NCBI GenBank assembly: GCA_963700735.1
Contig: CAVOYR010000001.1
Span: 62,001 to 126,000 of the forward strand
From: Anderseniella sp963700735
GTDB lineage: Bacteria > Pseudomonadota > Alphaproteobacteria > Rhizobiales > Aestuariivirgaceae
Length of the DNA: 64,000 nt
Direction: 5' to 3'
Shown: one piece after another, positions 25,242-34,498 of the stretch
Layout of the letters: each line of letters begins with the position of its first letter
How positions within the stretch are numbered: the stretch's first letter is position 1
Notes under the pieces: model-generated
Databases searched by the model: none
What the model saw: only the letters and a program-made list of their open reading frames with translations
What the model was told of the DNA's origin: nothing
Translations under genes and position numbers: made by a program

Positions 25242-27450
25242 ATGAACGTAATGGATGACATCGCGAAATGCCCGGTCATGCACACAGCTGCTGCCGGCAG
25301 AACCAACCGCGACTGGTGGCCCAACCAGCTCAACCTGAAGATGCTGCACCAGAACACTGCCCTGTCGAACCCGATGGGCGAAGGCTTCAGCTACGCCAAG
25401 GCGTTCAAGAAGCTGGACCTCAAGGCGCTGAAGAAGGACCTCACCGCGCTGATGACCGACAGCCAGGATTGGTGGCCGGCTGATTATGGACACTACGGTG
25501 GCCTGTTCATCCGCATGGCATGGCACTCTGCCGGCACCTACCGCACCGGCGATGGCCGTGGCGGCGCGCGCTCGGGCACGCAGCGGTTTGCACCGCTCAA
25601 CTCGTGGCCCGACAACGGCAACCTGGACAAGGCACGGCGCCTGTTGTGGCCAATCAAGCAGAAGTACGGCAACGCCATTTCCTGGGCCGACCTGATGATC
25701 CTGGCTGGCAACGTCGCCATTGAGTTCGATGGGCGGCAAGACCTTCGGCTTCGGTGGTGGCCGCGTCGACGTGTGGGAACCGGAAGAAGACATCTACTGG
25801 GGCCGCGAGGATGCCTGGCTGGCAGACACCACCCACGAGCAGAGCCGCTATCACGGCGACCGCGACCTGGAAAACCCGCTCGCTGCCGTGCAGATGGGCC
25901 TCATCTACGTCAACCCGGAAGGCCCGGACGGAAAGCCGGACCCGGTGGCATCGGCCCGCGACATCCGCGAGACGTTTGCCCGCATGGCAATGAACGACGA
26001 AGAAACCGTGGCGCTGACCGCCGGCGGCCACACCTTCGGCAAGATGCACGGTGCCGGTGACGTGTCGCATGTCGGCCCGGAGCCTGAAGCCGCCCCGATC
26101 GAGGCGATGGGCTTCGGCTGGCTGTCCACCTACAAGTCCGGCAAGGGCGGTGACACCATCACCTCCGGCCTTGAAGGTGCGTGGACGTCCAACCCGATCC
26201 AGTGGGACATGGGCTACTTCGACGTGCTGTTCAAGTACGAGTGGGAACTGACCAAGAGCCCGGCTGGCGCGTTCGTGTGGACGCCGAAGAACATCGACCC
26301 GGCCGACATGGCACCCGATGCGGCTGACCCGACAAAGAAGGTTCCGATCTTCATGTCGACCGCCGACATGGCCATGCGCATGGACCCGGACTACGAGAAG
26401 ATCTCGCGCCGCTACCACGCCAATCCGGCCGAGTTTGCCGATGCATTCGCCCGCGCCTGGTTCAAGCTGACCCACCGCGACATGGGTCCGAAGTCCTGCT
26501 ACCTGGGCCGTGAAGTGCCGAAGGAAGACCTGATCTGGCAGGATCCTGTCCCGGCGATCGACCACAAGCTGGTCTCGGACAAGGACATCAAGCACCTCAA
26601 GGCTGACATCCTCGAGTCAGGCCTGTCTGTTTCGGACCTGGTGTCGGTTGCCTGGGCGTCGGCTTCGACCTTCCGCGGGTCGGACAACCGGGGCGGTGCC
26701 AATGGCGCGCGCATCCGGCTGGCGCCGCAGAAGGACTGGGACGTCAACGACCCGAAGACGCTGGCCAAGGTGCTGAAGAAGCTGGAAGCCATCCAGCACG
26801 GCTTCAACGCATCCGCCAAGGGCGGCAAGAAGGTCTCAATGGCCGACCTGATCGTGCTGGGCGGCGTTGCGGCCATCGAGAAGGCTGCCCACGACGGCGG
26901 CCACAAGATCGACGTGCCGTTCACACCGGGCCGCACCGATGCCAGCCAGGAGCAGACCGACGTGGAAAGCTTCTCGGTCATGGAGCCGCTGTCTGACGGG
27001 TTCCGCAACTACCAGCAGAAGAAGTTCACCGTCTCCGCCGAAGAGATGCTGGTGGACCGCGCCCAGTTGCTGACGCTGACCGCACCGGAAATGACGGTGC
27101 TGGTGGGTGGCCTGCGCGTACTCGGCGCCAATGCCGGCAAGTCGAAGCATGGCGTGTTCACCAAGAAGGTGGGCCGGCTGTCCAACGACTTCTTCACCAC
27201 GATGGTCGACATGGGGCTGGACTGGAAGCCGACCTCCGCCGACGCGGACGAGTTCGAAGGCATCGAGCGCAAGTCCGGCAAGGCCAAGTGGACGGCAACC
27301 CGCGTAGACCTGATTTTCGGCTCCAACTCGCAGTTGCGCGCCCTGAGCGAGGTCTATGCCCAGTCGGACAACGAGAAGAAGTTCGTGCACGACTTCGTCA
27401 AGGCCTGGACCAAGGTGATGGACGCAGACCGGTTCGATCTGGCTAACTGA
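25242..27450 (+). pseudogene. katG: Catalase-peroxidase KatG, one frameshift
   Basis: Two frames together encode a full bifunctional catalase-peroxidase of about 735 residues. The first, from ATG 25242, has the distal haem motif LFIRMAWHSAGTYRTGDGRG with Arg, Trp and His. After about 25724, where one extra T shifts frame inside LAGNVAIE(S)MGGKT, the second frame continues with FGFGGGRVDVWEPEEDIYWG, TAGGHTFGKMHGAG (proximal His) and the Met and Tyr of the covalent Met-Tyr-Trp adduct (IYVNPEGPDGKPDP region), then the C-terminal duplicated domain to 27450. It removes hydrogen peroxide in the cytoplasm. Regulated by the divergent oxyR gene. If the shift is real the protein is lost, but conservation on both sides argues for an error. 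Confidence 0.94.
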
Positions 27451-27478
27451 TCCAAGCCGCCGTTTCTGACGAGATACG

Positions 27479-27510
27479 GGGCGTCCGGGCACAAGCTCGG
27501 GCGCCCTTTG
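27479..27510. terminator. Bidirectional terminator between katG and the GMC oxidoreductase gene
   Basis: GGGCGTCCGGGC (27479-27490) pairs with GCTCGGGCGCCC (27495-27506) at 10 of 12 positions around an ACAA loop, followed by TTTGGCTTTT on the plus strand. It lies 28 bp after the katG stop and in front of the convergent gene end at 27530. Confidence 0.75.
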
Positions 27511-27529
27511 GCTTTTGCATCATGGTTGT

Positions 27530-29146
27530 TCAGCTATTCGCAGCGAGAACGAAGCCTGATGCCTTCTCGGCGATCATCAAGGTGGCTGCGTTGGTGTTGG
27601 CAGACGGCATGGTCGGCATGATCGAGGCGTCGATCACCCGCAGGCCGTCAATGCCGTGGACCCGCAAACGGTCATCGACAACCGCCATCGGATCGCTTGC
27701 CGGTCCCATCTTGCAGGTGCCCATCATGTGAAACACCGTGGTGCCGCGCTCACGCGCCGTGGCCAGCAGGTCCGCATCGCTGACCACCCCGTCACCGGGG
27801 TAGAGCTCACCGGCAAAGTACGGCTGCATCGGCGCCGTGCGCAACAGCTTGCGGGCAAGCTTCAGGCCTGCCAGCAGCACCTGCCGGTCGCTTTCCTCGG
27901 CGAGGTAGTTGGCATTGATCACCGGCTTGTCGAACGGGTCGGCCGAGCGCACCCGCACCGTGCCGCGGCTGTCGGGCCGCTGCTGCCAGGCGGCGATGGT
28001 CATGCCCGGCTTGTCGTCCAGCGTGCCCTGGTGGCCTTCCTTGTAGCTGGCGGGCATGAAGGTGATCTGCAGGTCATTCACGTCCAGCGCCGGGTCTGAC
28101 CGGGTGAAGGCATAGCAAACGGTCGACGGGATGCCGAGCGCAGAGGGTTGCCCGAGCGCCCACTTGACCGCTTCACCCATCAGCCTGATGCCATGGACCT
28201 TTTCGTTGAAGGTGTCGGTGTTCTTCACCCGCGCCGTAAATCGCGGCGTGAAGTGGTCGCGCAGGTTTTCACCCACGCCGGGCAGCGCGTGGCGCACCGC
28301 GATGCCGCGCGCGGCCAGCAGGTCCGGGTTGCCGATGCCGGCCAGTTGCAGCAGTTGCGGCGAGTTGATGACGCCGCCGGACAGGATGACTTCCCTGCCC
28401 GCGGCAATGTCCACCGGGGTGCCGCCACGGCCACCCTTCAGGTAGCGCACGCCCGTGCAGCGCCGCCCCTCAAACGTCAGCGCGGTGACGTGGGCGCCGG
28501 TGCGCACGTCCAGGTTGGGCCGCGAGCGGATGGGCGTCAGGAACGCCTTTGCAGCACTCTGGCGGCGGCCATTGACGATGGTGCGCTGGGTATAGGATGC
28601 GCCTTCCTGGGTCTTGCCATTGTAGTCCGGGTTCTTGGGGATACCCAGGGTCTCCGCGCCATCGAGGAAAGCATCGACCAGCGGGTGGCGCCAGTCGGTC
28701 GGGGTGACCCGGAGCGGGCCGTCCTTGCCGCGATAACCGTCCTCATCCTCGCCCGAATAGCTTTCGAGGCTGCGGAAGAATGGCAGCACGTCGGTATAGC
28801 CCCAGCCCCGGTTGCCCAGTTGCGCCCAGTGGTCGAAGTCGGCGGCGGTGCCACGATTGAAGATGCAGCCGTTGATCGATGACGAACCGCCCAGCGTCTT
28901 GCCGCGCGGAATGGGCACCGCCCGGCCGCCGGTCCAGTCGGACGGTTCGGTCTCGTACAGCCAGTTGTAGGTTGCGCTCTTCATCAGCTTCATCCAGCCG
29001 ACGGGCATGTGGATGAGCGGGTTCCAGTCGGGCGGGCCGGCCTCCAGCAGGCATACCCGGACCGAGGGGTTCGCCGTCAGCCGATTGGCCAGCACGCAAC
29101 CGGCCGAGCCTGCCCCGATGATGATGTAGTCGAACTGGTCAGCCAT
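27530..29146 (-). CDS. GMC family FAD-dependent alcohol/choline dehydrogenase
   Basis: 538 residues from ATG 29146. The N-terminus MADQFDYIIIGAGSAGCVLA is the FAD Rossmann motif; GMC signature 1 lies in PRGKTLGGSSSINGCIFNRG and signature 2 in GGVINSPQLLQLAGIGNPDL. The catalytic His-His/Asn region near the C-terminus reads TVFHMMGTCKMG and SANTNAATLMIAEKAS. These enzymes oxidise primary alcohols with quinone or oxygen; the nearest family in style is choline dehydrogenase or aliphatic alcohol dehydrogenase, and the substrate is unknown. It is downstream of a LysR gene on the same strand (gap about 105 bp). Confidence 0.92.
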   Translation of the reverse strand: MADQFDYIIIGAGSAGCVLANRLTANPSVRVCLLEAGPPDWNPLIHMPVGWMKLMKSATYNWLYETEPSDWTGGRAVPIPRGKTLGGSSSINGCIFNRGTAADFDHWAQLGNRGWGYTDVLPFFRSLESYSGEDEDGYRGKDGPLRVTPTDWRHPLVDAFLDGAETLGIPKNPDYNGKTQEGASYTQRTIVNGRRQSAAKAFLTPIRSRPNLDVRTGAHVTALTFEGRRCTGVRYLKGGRGGTPVDIAAGREVILSGGVINSPQLLQLAGIGNPDLLAARGIAVRHALPGVGENLRDHFTPRFTARVKNTDTFNEKVHGIRLMGEAVKWALGQPSALGIPSTVCYAFTRSDPALDVNDLQITFMPASYKEGHQGTLDDKPGMTIAAWQQRPDSRGTVRVRSADPFDKPVINANYLAEESDRQVLLAGLKLARKLLRTAPMQPYFAGELYPGDGVVSDADLLATARERGTTVFHMMGTCKMGPASDPMAVVDDRLRVHGIDGLRVIDASIMPTMPSANTNAATLMIAEKASGFVLAANS

Positions 29147-29251
29147 TCCTGTTGCGCGCCCCGTCTCAAGCTGATGCGGGCGCACCATACCGGCGTGCCG
29201 GAAGCGTTTGCAACGGCTGTGTCTGCCGGGCGGCACAGGATGCAGGTACTG

Positions 29252-30070
29252 TCACTTGCCAGCCAGCCACGGGTGCGCGGCAAGGCTGTCTTCACGCCAA
29301 CTGAGATGAATGGTCCGGAAGAATTCCGCCGCCCCGCGAACCGGATGCAGGCGGCCTGCCTCTACATCGGGGGCGACCAGCCGCCACGGCAGGTATGCAG
29401 AGCCACCCGCCTTGAGCAGATGGGCCAGCGCCCAGGTGCTTGAGCCGAAGGTGAGGTATGCGGTGTCGTCACCGGGCCAGGCCAGGGAATGCTGCCGGCG
29501 AAACTCGGGCCCGAGATCAACGAAGATGTACGCGGGATCCCAGCGTTGCGCCACGCGGTCCACCGTTGCCACCAGCACCAGCCGGTCGCGCATCAGTTCA
29601 CGCGTCGAGACGCCGGCGGTGCTTGCGGGCACCAGCGTGATGGCGGTGTCAACCAGTCCGCTTGCCAGCCAGCGGTTCACCTCTGCCATTTCGCCCGGCC
29701 ACACCTCCAGCGCCAGTTCGGGCCGTTCTGCCCTGAGCGTGGCAATCCACGCTTCGCCCGCACCTTCCCAGGCATCGGGCTGGCAGGCCAGCGACAGGAT
29801 GCCGGAAAACCCCTTTGGCAAGCCGACTGCCTTTTGCCCCTGGTCCCAGGTGCGCATGATCAGTTCGGCATGGCGCTGGAATGCGAAACCCGCCCTTGTG
29901 AGCTGTGCCCCGCGCCTTGAACGTACCAGCAACTTCTGGCCCAATGCCTCGTCCAGCGTGTCCAGCCGGGCGGTGACCGTGGACTGGGTGACGTTGAGCC
30001 GCTCGGCAGCCTTGTTGAGGTTGCCGGCTTCCACTACCGCCAGAAAGGTTTCCACAGCCGCGAGGTTCAT
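29252..30070 (-). CDS. LysR family transcriptional regulator
   Basis: 272 residues, short for the family. The HTH reads MNLAAVETFLAVVEAGNLNK and TQSTVTARLDTLDEALGQKL; the remaining 180 residues form a small effector domain beginning SGILSLACQPDAWEGAG. It is divergent from the LLM-flavoprotein operon starting at 30170 and lies just upstream of the GMC gene, so either could be its target. The effector is unknown. Confidence 0.9.
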   Translation of the reverse strand: MNLAAVETFLAVVEAGNLNKAAERLNVTQSTVTARLDTLDEALGQKLLVRSRRGAQLTRAGFAFQRHAELIMRTWDQGQKAVGLPKGFSGILSLACQPDAWEGAGEAWIATLRAERPELALEVWPGEMAEVNRWLASGLVDTAITLVPASTAGVSTRELMRDRLVLVATVDRVAQRWDPAYIFVDLGPEFRRQHSLAWPGDDTAYLTFGSSTWALAHLLKAGGSAYLPWRLVAPDVEAGRLHPVRGAAEFFRTIHLSWREDSLAAHPWLAGK

Positions 30071-30073
30071 GCT

Positions 30074-30107
30074 TCAAATTCGTATATCTCAAATTAATCG
30101 TCAAATT
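30074..30107. promoter_or_regulatory. Three direct TCAAATT repeats between the LysR gene and its divergent operon
   Basis: TCAAATT occurs at 30074-30080, 30089-30095 and 30101-30107 (spacings 15 and 12 bp) in a 99-bp A+T-rich divergent region. The copy at 30074 is 4 bp from the LysR start. They are candidate regulator contacts, or part of overlapping promoters. Confidence 0.4.
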
Positions 30108-30169
30108 AAATCCGTTTTACAAAACCTTTATTTTGCGCCACCCTCACTGGCATCAAACGGGAGCGAGTC

Positions 30170-31211
30170 ATGGACTTCAACCACTTCATTTCGGCCTACT
30201 ACCCCGACACCAGCTACGGCGGCGACAGGCTGTTCTCCGACATGATCGCCCAGGCCAAGCTGGCCGATGATCTCGGCTATGCTCTCGGTGTCAATCCCCG
30301 AGCATCACCTGATCAACATCCTGCTGACGCCGGCTCCGCTGATGCTGGCCGTGCGCCTTGCCAGCGAGACGAAGCACGTCAAGCTGATGACGTCGGTTGC
30401 CGTGCTGCCGCTGCACGACATGCGCACCTATGCGGGCGAGGTGGTGATGGCGGACATCCTCACCAATGGCCGGCTGGTGCTGGGCGTGGGACGCGGGGCG
30501 TTTGCTGTGGAGATGTCGAGGCTGGGCAGCCCGATCGAGACCAGCCGCGAGAAGTTCGATGAATTGCTCGACGTGCTGCACCGGTTGCTGACCGAAGAAG
30601 ACGTCAGCTTCCATGGCAAGTACTACGATTTTGAGCCGCTCACCATCATGCCGCGGCCGGTGAGGCCGATCCAGATGATGATGGCGGTGATGGTGCCCGA
30701 CGGCATTTACGCCTGCACAAAGCGCGGTTTCCACATCCAGACCACGCCCTTGTCCGGGTCGAAGGAAATGATGCTGGAGCAGGTGAATGCGTTCCACCGG
30801 GCCAAGGCCGAGATGGGCGACGCGGGCGCGCACCTGACACTGTCGCTGTCGCGGGTGACATGGCTTGCCCGGAATGATGCCGAGAAGCGCCGGATGACCG
30901 AAGCCGCGCACGACTATTATTCCCGGTTCGACAATGTCTATACCGGTCCGGGCCTGGTGACCGGCGGGGCGATCCATCCGCTGCCCCGCAAGCAGACCAT
31001 CGAGCAGCTCGCCGACAACCTGATGATCTGCACGAAGCAGGAACTGATCGACAAGCTTGCCATCTACGCGGATGCAGGCGTCGACGAGATCATCCTCAGC
31101 CAGAACCTGGGCTCGCCCAACGAACAGACGATGGACAACATGCGCGCCATTGCCGAAGAGATCATGCCACTGTTCTCATCCAGACGGCGCGCCATGATGG
31201 CCGCCGAATAA
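30170..31211 (+). pseudogene. LLM-class flavin-dependent oxidoreductase (luciferase-like), one frameshift
   Basis: Combined frames give about 346 residues of a bacterial luciferase-like monooxygenase: MDFNHFISAYYPDTSYGGDR, then (S)VSIPEHHLINILLTPAPLML, TNGRLVLGVGRGAFAVEMSR (flavin phosphate contact region) and SREKFDELLDVLHRLLTEED. It would oxidise a small organic substrate with reduced FMN and oxygen. One extra base at about 30281-30284 shifts the frame right after residues LADDLGY. An ATG-like start further on would remove the first strand, so if the shift is real the enzyme is probably inactive. It heads a small operon with a tautomerase and a hydrolase. Confidence 0.85.
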
Positions 31212-31230
31212 CCAACGGGGAAATGCCTGC

Positions 31231-31422
31231 ATGCCGATAATCAGGGTTGAAATGTTCAAGGGCCGCGACCGCGACCAGAAGCGCAAGATGGTTGAAGCGC
31301 TGACCAACGCCATGATCGAGACCACGGGCGCCAAGCGCGAAGCGGTCTGGGTGGTGATCCAGGACGTCGACAAGGAAGACTGGGGGTTCGGCGGCGAACT
31401 GGGCTGCGACAAGTATCCATGA
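31231..31422 (+). CDS. 4-oxalocrotonate tautomerase family protein
   Basis: 63 residues starting MPIIRVEMFKGRDRDQKRKM. Removal of Met would expose Pro1, the catalytic base of this superfamily; an arginine at about position 11 and the VVIQDVDKEDWGFGGE stretch match the 4-OT fold. These small enzymes move double bonds or dehalogenate in aromatic-acid and related catabolism. It starts 19 bp after the LLM gene, and its TGA overlaps the ATG of the following hydrolase (ATGA), so all three are coupled. Confidence 0.9.
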   Translation: MPIIRVEMFKGRDRDQKRKMVEALTNAMIETTGAKREAVWVVIQDVDKEDWGFGGELGCDKYP

Positions 31423-32189
31423 GCGCAAAGCCCATCGATTGCGAGATGACGGTGGAGGGCTCCGGCCCGCCGCTGATACTGGTGCATGGCATCGGTGCGG
31501 CGCGTGACGCGTGGCGCTTCATGGTGCCGAAGCTCAAGCAGCACTTCACCGTGATCAGCTATGACCTGCGCGGGCACGGTACTTCGCCATTGCCCGGCGC
31601 CGTGTTCGGCCTCGATGAACTGGTGGCCGACCTCGAACGTGTGCGCGAGCGCGCAGGCTTCAACAAGGTCAATATTGCCGGCCATTCACTGGGCGGGCAG
31701 ATCGGCCCTGCCTATGCGCGCAAGTACCCCGACCGGGTGCTGAAGCTGGGATTGCTGTCCACTGCGGCGTTCCGGACGGACGACGACTCGGCCAAGGTTT
31801 GGGGCGTGGTCAAGGCGATGGAGGACAAGGGCATACCGCAGGTGCTGGAAACCCTGACGGCGCGCTGGTTCACCGACGGGTTCATTGCTGCCAATCCGGA
31901 CCTGGTGGCACGCCGCCTGAAGCAGGTGGTGGACACCGACCCGAACGTGTTCATGAACGTGTTCCGGATCTATGCGGGCGTGGAGATGGGTCCCTGGCTG
32001 CACGAGGTGACAGCGCCCTCGCTGGTGCTGACCGGCGAAAACGACGGCGGCTGCAACCCGCGCCTCAACAGGCTGATCGACGAGGCGCTGCCCCACTCGG
32101 AACTGGTGATCCTGCCGCACGTCAAGCACTCGATCCTGGTCGAGGCGGCAGACGCCGTGTCAGACCACCTCATCCGGTTCATGGCGTAG
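31419..32189 (+). CDS. Alpha/beta hydrolase (3-oxoadipate enol-lactonase-like)
   Basis: 256 residues. Oxyanion HG motif in ILVHGIGAARDAW, nucleophile elbow IAGHSLGGQIGPAY with Ser at about 90, catalytic Asp probably in VLTGENDGGCNPRL and His in LPHVKHSILVEAA. The family hydrolyses enol-lactones, esters or C-C bonds. Together with the luciferase-like enzyme and the tautomerase, it suggests a short oxidative ring or chain cleavage route, but the substrate is unknown. It ends 8 bp before the convergent sugar dehydrogenase gene end. Confidence 0.9.
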   Translation: MSAKPIDCEMTVEGSGPPLILVHGIGAARDAWRFMVPKLKQHFTVISYDLRGHGTSPLPGAVFGLDELVADLERVRERAGFNKVNIAGHSLGGQIGPAYARKYPDRVLKLGLLSTAAFRTDDDSAKVWGVVKAMEDKGIPQVLETLTARWFTDGFIAANPDLVARRLKQVVDTDPNVFMNVFRIYAGVEMGPWLHEVTAPSLVLTGENDGGCNPRLNRLIDEALPHSELVILPHVKHSILVEAADAVSDHLIRFMA

Positions 32190-32197
32190 GCCAGACA

Positions 32198-33352
32198 TCA
32201 GTTTGCCGGCGTCAGTTTCAGCAGGCGGCCGCCGCTGCCGTCTTCAAGCACCCACAAGGCACCGTCCGGACCCTGTTCGGTTTCGCGCACCCGCTCGCCC
32301 CAGCTGAACCGCTCGGCCTCCCGGGCGGTGGTGCCGTCAATCTCAACGTGGACGAGGGCCTGCGACGACAGTCCGCCGATCAGCGCATCGCCCTTCCAGT
32401 TGGCGAACAGGTCGCCAGAATAGATGGTCAGGCCAGCCGGCGAAATGGCCGGCACCCACCAGGCTTCAGGAGCTTCAAACTCGGGCCGGGTGTCATGGTC
32501 GGGGATGGGCACGCCGGAATAGTTGTCGCCGTAGGACACCACCGGCCAGCCATGGTTCTTGCCCGGTTCGACATGGTTCAATTCATCGCCGTGGCGCGGG
32601 CCCATCTCGTGGGTCCACAACCGGCCTTCGGCATCAAAGGCAATGCCGAGCATGTTGCGGTGGCCTGTGCTCCAGAAGGTTTTTGCCAGTTCACCGTTGT
32701 CCTGCCACGGGTTGTCAGCAGGTACCGTGCCGTCTTCGTTCAGGCGGATGATTTTGCCCAGTGCCTGCTCGAAATCCTGGGCTGGCGTCTGCTTCTGGCG
32801 GTCACCCGAGGTGATGAACAGCTTGCCATCCGGACCGAAGGCAATGCGGTGCGAGAAGTGACCATTGCCGGATACCTTGGGTTCCTGCACCCAGATGCGC
32901 TCGACGCCGGTCAGTTTCGGCGCGTCGCCGCTGGTGTCGAGCTTTGCCCGAACCACCGCGGCTCCTGAGGTTGCGCCATTGTCCAGGCTTTCGGCGTAGG
33001 AAATGTAGACCAGCGAGTTGCTGGCAAAGTCCGGGTGCAGCACCACATCGCCCAGTCCGCCCTGGCCCCTGTAGGCAACGTCCCACATGCCGCCAACCTC
33101 GGTCTGGTTGCCGTCCTGCGTCACGTGGAACAGCTTGCCGGGCTTGGTGGTGACCAGCATCGTGCCATCAGGCAGGAAGGTCATGGCCCATGGTTCGTCA
33201 AATTCTGTCACGGCCTGTGCCGTCAGTGCGGTGCCCTTGTCGCTGTCGATCTGGAAGGTTTCCTGCGCCTGTGCCTGAACGCCCATCAGGCCGATCCCGA
33301 TGACCGAGCTTGCGAAAAGTGCGGCGGCTGAACGGAACGAATGCAATTTCAT
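32198..33352 (-). CDS. PQQ-dependent aldose sugar dehydrogenase-like protein, periplasmic
   Basis: 384 residues from ATG 33352. A signal peptide (AAALFASSVIGIGLMGVQAQ, with A-Q-A cleavage region) is followed by a six-bladed beta-propeller of the soluble glucose dehydrogenase/YliI type: PWAMTFLPDGTMLVTTKPGK, DVVLHPDFASNSLVYISYAE, and FSHRIAFGPDGKLFITSGDR with the catalytic His region; DEIN-like end NGDALWVLEDGSGGRLLKL. It would oxidise sugars in the periplasm with PQQ. No pqq synthesis genes are in the window. Divergent from the GST gene. Confidence 0.9.
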   Translation of the reverse strand: MKLHSFRSAAALFASSVIGIGLMGVQAQAQETFQIDSDKGTALTAQAVTEFDEPWAMTFLPDGTMLVTTKPGKLFHVTQDGNQTEVGGMWDVAYRGQGGLGDVVLHPDFASNSLVYISYAESLDNGATSGAAVVRAKLDTSGDAPKLTGVERIWVQEPKVSGNGHFSHRIAFGPDGKLFITSGDRQKQTPAQDFEQALGKIIRLNEDGTVPADNPWQDNGELAKTFWSTGHRNMLGIAFDAEGRLWTHEMGPRHGDELNHVEPGKNHGWPVVSYGDNYSGVPIPDHDTRPEFEAPEAWWVPAISPAGLTIYSGDLFANWKGDALIGGLSSQALVHVEIDGTTAREAERFSWGERVRETEQGPDGALWVLEDGSGGRLLKLTPAN

Positions 33353-33563
33353 CGGATTTCCTTTTCCTGCAGGGTTTGGGGCGGTCGGGCGCGGAACTGT
33401 TGATGTGGTTAGGACGCAGCCGCCCGGCAATGGTTCCGGAGCGTGGTTCAACAGGTTGTGAAACCGCCTGTGGACTTGCATCGTTATCGTGCATGCAACA
33501 TTGCTTGCCACAATACGTTTCCATCCGGATTTTCCCACCACAACCGAACTGGACACTGACCCC

Positions 33564-34418
33564 ATGAGCAGCGAAACGAAAACCTATGAACCCCCGAAGG
33601 TCTGGACCTGGGACGCGGAGAACGGCGGCAAGTTTGCCAGCATCAACCGCCCGATTGCCGGACCGACCCATGACCGGGAACTGCCGGTGGGCGATCATCC
33701 GTTCCAGCTGTACTCGCTGGCCACCCCTAACGGCGTCAAGGTGACGGTAATGTTCGAGGAACTTCTCGCCGCCGGGCACGAAGGCGCCGAGTACGACGCC
33801 TGGCTGATCGAGATCGGGGAAGGCCAGCAGTTTTCCAGCGGGTTCGTCGGGGTCAATCCGAACTCCAAGATCCCGGCCCTGCTGGATCGCAGCGGCGACA
33901 CGCCGGTACGGGTTTTCGAGTCCGCCTCGATCTTGATGCACCTGGCCGAGAAATTCGGGGCGTTCCTGCCTGCGAGCGGGCCTGCGCGCACCGAGTGCCT
34001 CAACTGGCTGTTCTGGCAAATGGGCAGCGCACCTTACCTGGGCGGCGGGTTCGGTCACTTCTACGCCTACGCCCCGGAAAAGTTCGAATACCCGATCAAC
34101 CGGTTTGCCATGGAAACCAAGCGCCAGCTGGACGTGCTCGACCGCCAGCTTGGCGATCGGGAATTCATCGCCGGCAACGACTACACCATCGCCGACATGG
34201 CCATCTGGCCGTGGTACGGCGGACTGGTGCTGGGACGCCTTTACAGCGCTGCCGAGTTCCTCGATGTCGCGTCCTACACGAACGTGGTGCGCTGGGCGAA
34301 GCAGATCGATGCCCGCAAGGCCGTGAAACGCGGCCGGATGGTCAACAAGACCTGGGGCGAGCCGGACGAACAGCTGTCCGAACGTCACAGTTCCAGCGAT
34401 TTCCAGCAGGGAGGCTGA
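33564..34418 (+). CDS. YghU-like glutathione S-transferase/disulfide oxidoreductase
   Basis: 284 residues from ATG 33564. The N-terminal thioredoxin-like domain begins HPFQLYSLATPNGVKVTVMF, with the T-x-N-G motif (TPNGVK) instead of an active cysteine, as in YghU/YfcG-type enzymes that work with two glutathiones. It carries the long N-terminal extension (VWTWDAENGGKFASINRPIA) that YghU has. The helical C-terminal domain ends with a tail EQLSERHSSSDFQQGG. Likely role: glutathione-dependent reduction of disulfides or organic peroxides in the cytoplasm. Confidence 0.92.
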   Translation: MSSETKTYEPPKVWTWDAENGGKFASINRPIAGPTHDRELPVGDHPFQLYSLATPNGVKVTVMFEELLAAGHEGAEYDAWLIEIGEGQQFSSGFVGVNPNSKIPALLDRSGDTPVRVFESASILMHLAEKFGAFLPASGPARTECLNWLFWQMGSAPYLGGGFGHFYAYAPEKFEYPINRFAMETKRQLDVLDRQLGDREFIAGNDYTIADMAIWPWYGGLVLGRLYSAAEFLDVASYTNVVRWAKQIDARKAVKRGRMVNKTWGEPDEQLSERHSSSDFQQGG

Positions 34419-34446
34419 CACTCCAAGGCTGGTTGCGAAGTCGTGA

Positions 34447-34476
34447 TCAACGTTGTACTGTGCGACCCAACGTTGA
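34447..34476. promoter_or_regulatory. Inverted repeat, candidate operator of the tungstate transporter operon
   Basis: TCAACGTTG (34447-34455) and CAACGTTGA (34468-34476) form a perfect 9-bp inverted repeat with a 12-bp spacer. Each arm core, CAACGTTG, is itself palindromic, and the two are 20 bp (two helical turns) apart. It ends 22 bp before the tupB ATG. It resembles a site for a dimeric metal-oxyanion regulator of the ModE/TunR kind, but not a consensus I can confirm. Confidence 0.5.
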
Positions 34477-34498
34477 GAATGCACAAAAAAGACAAAGA

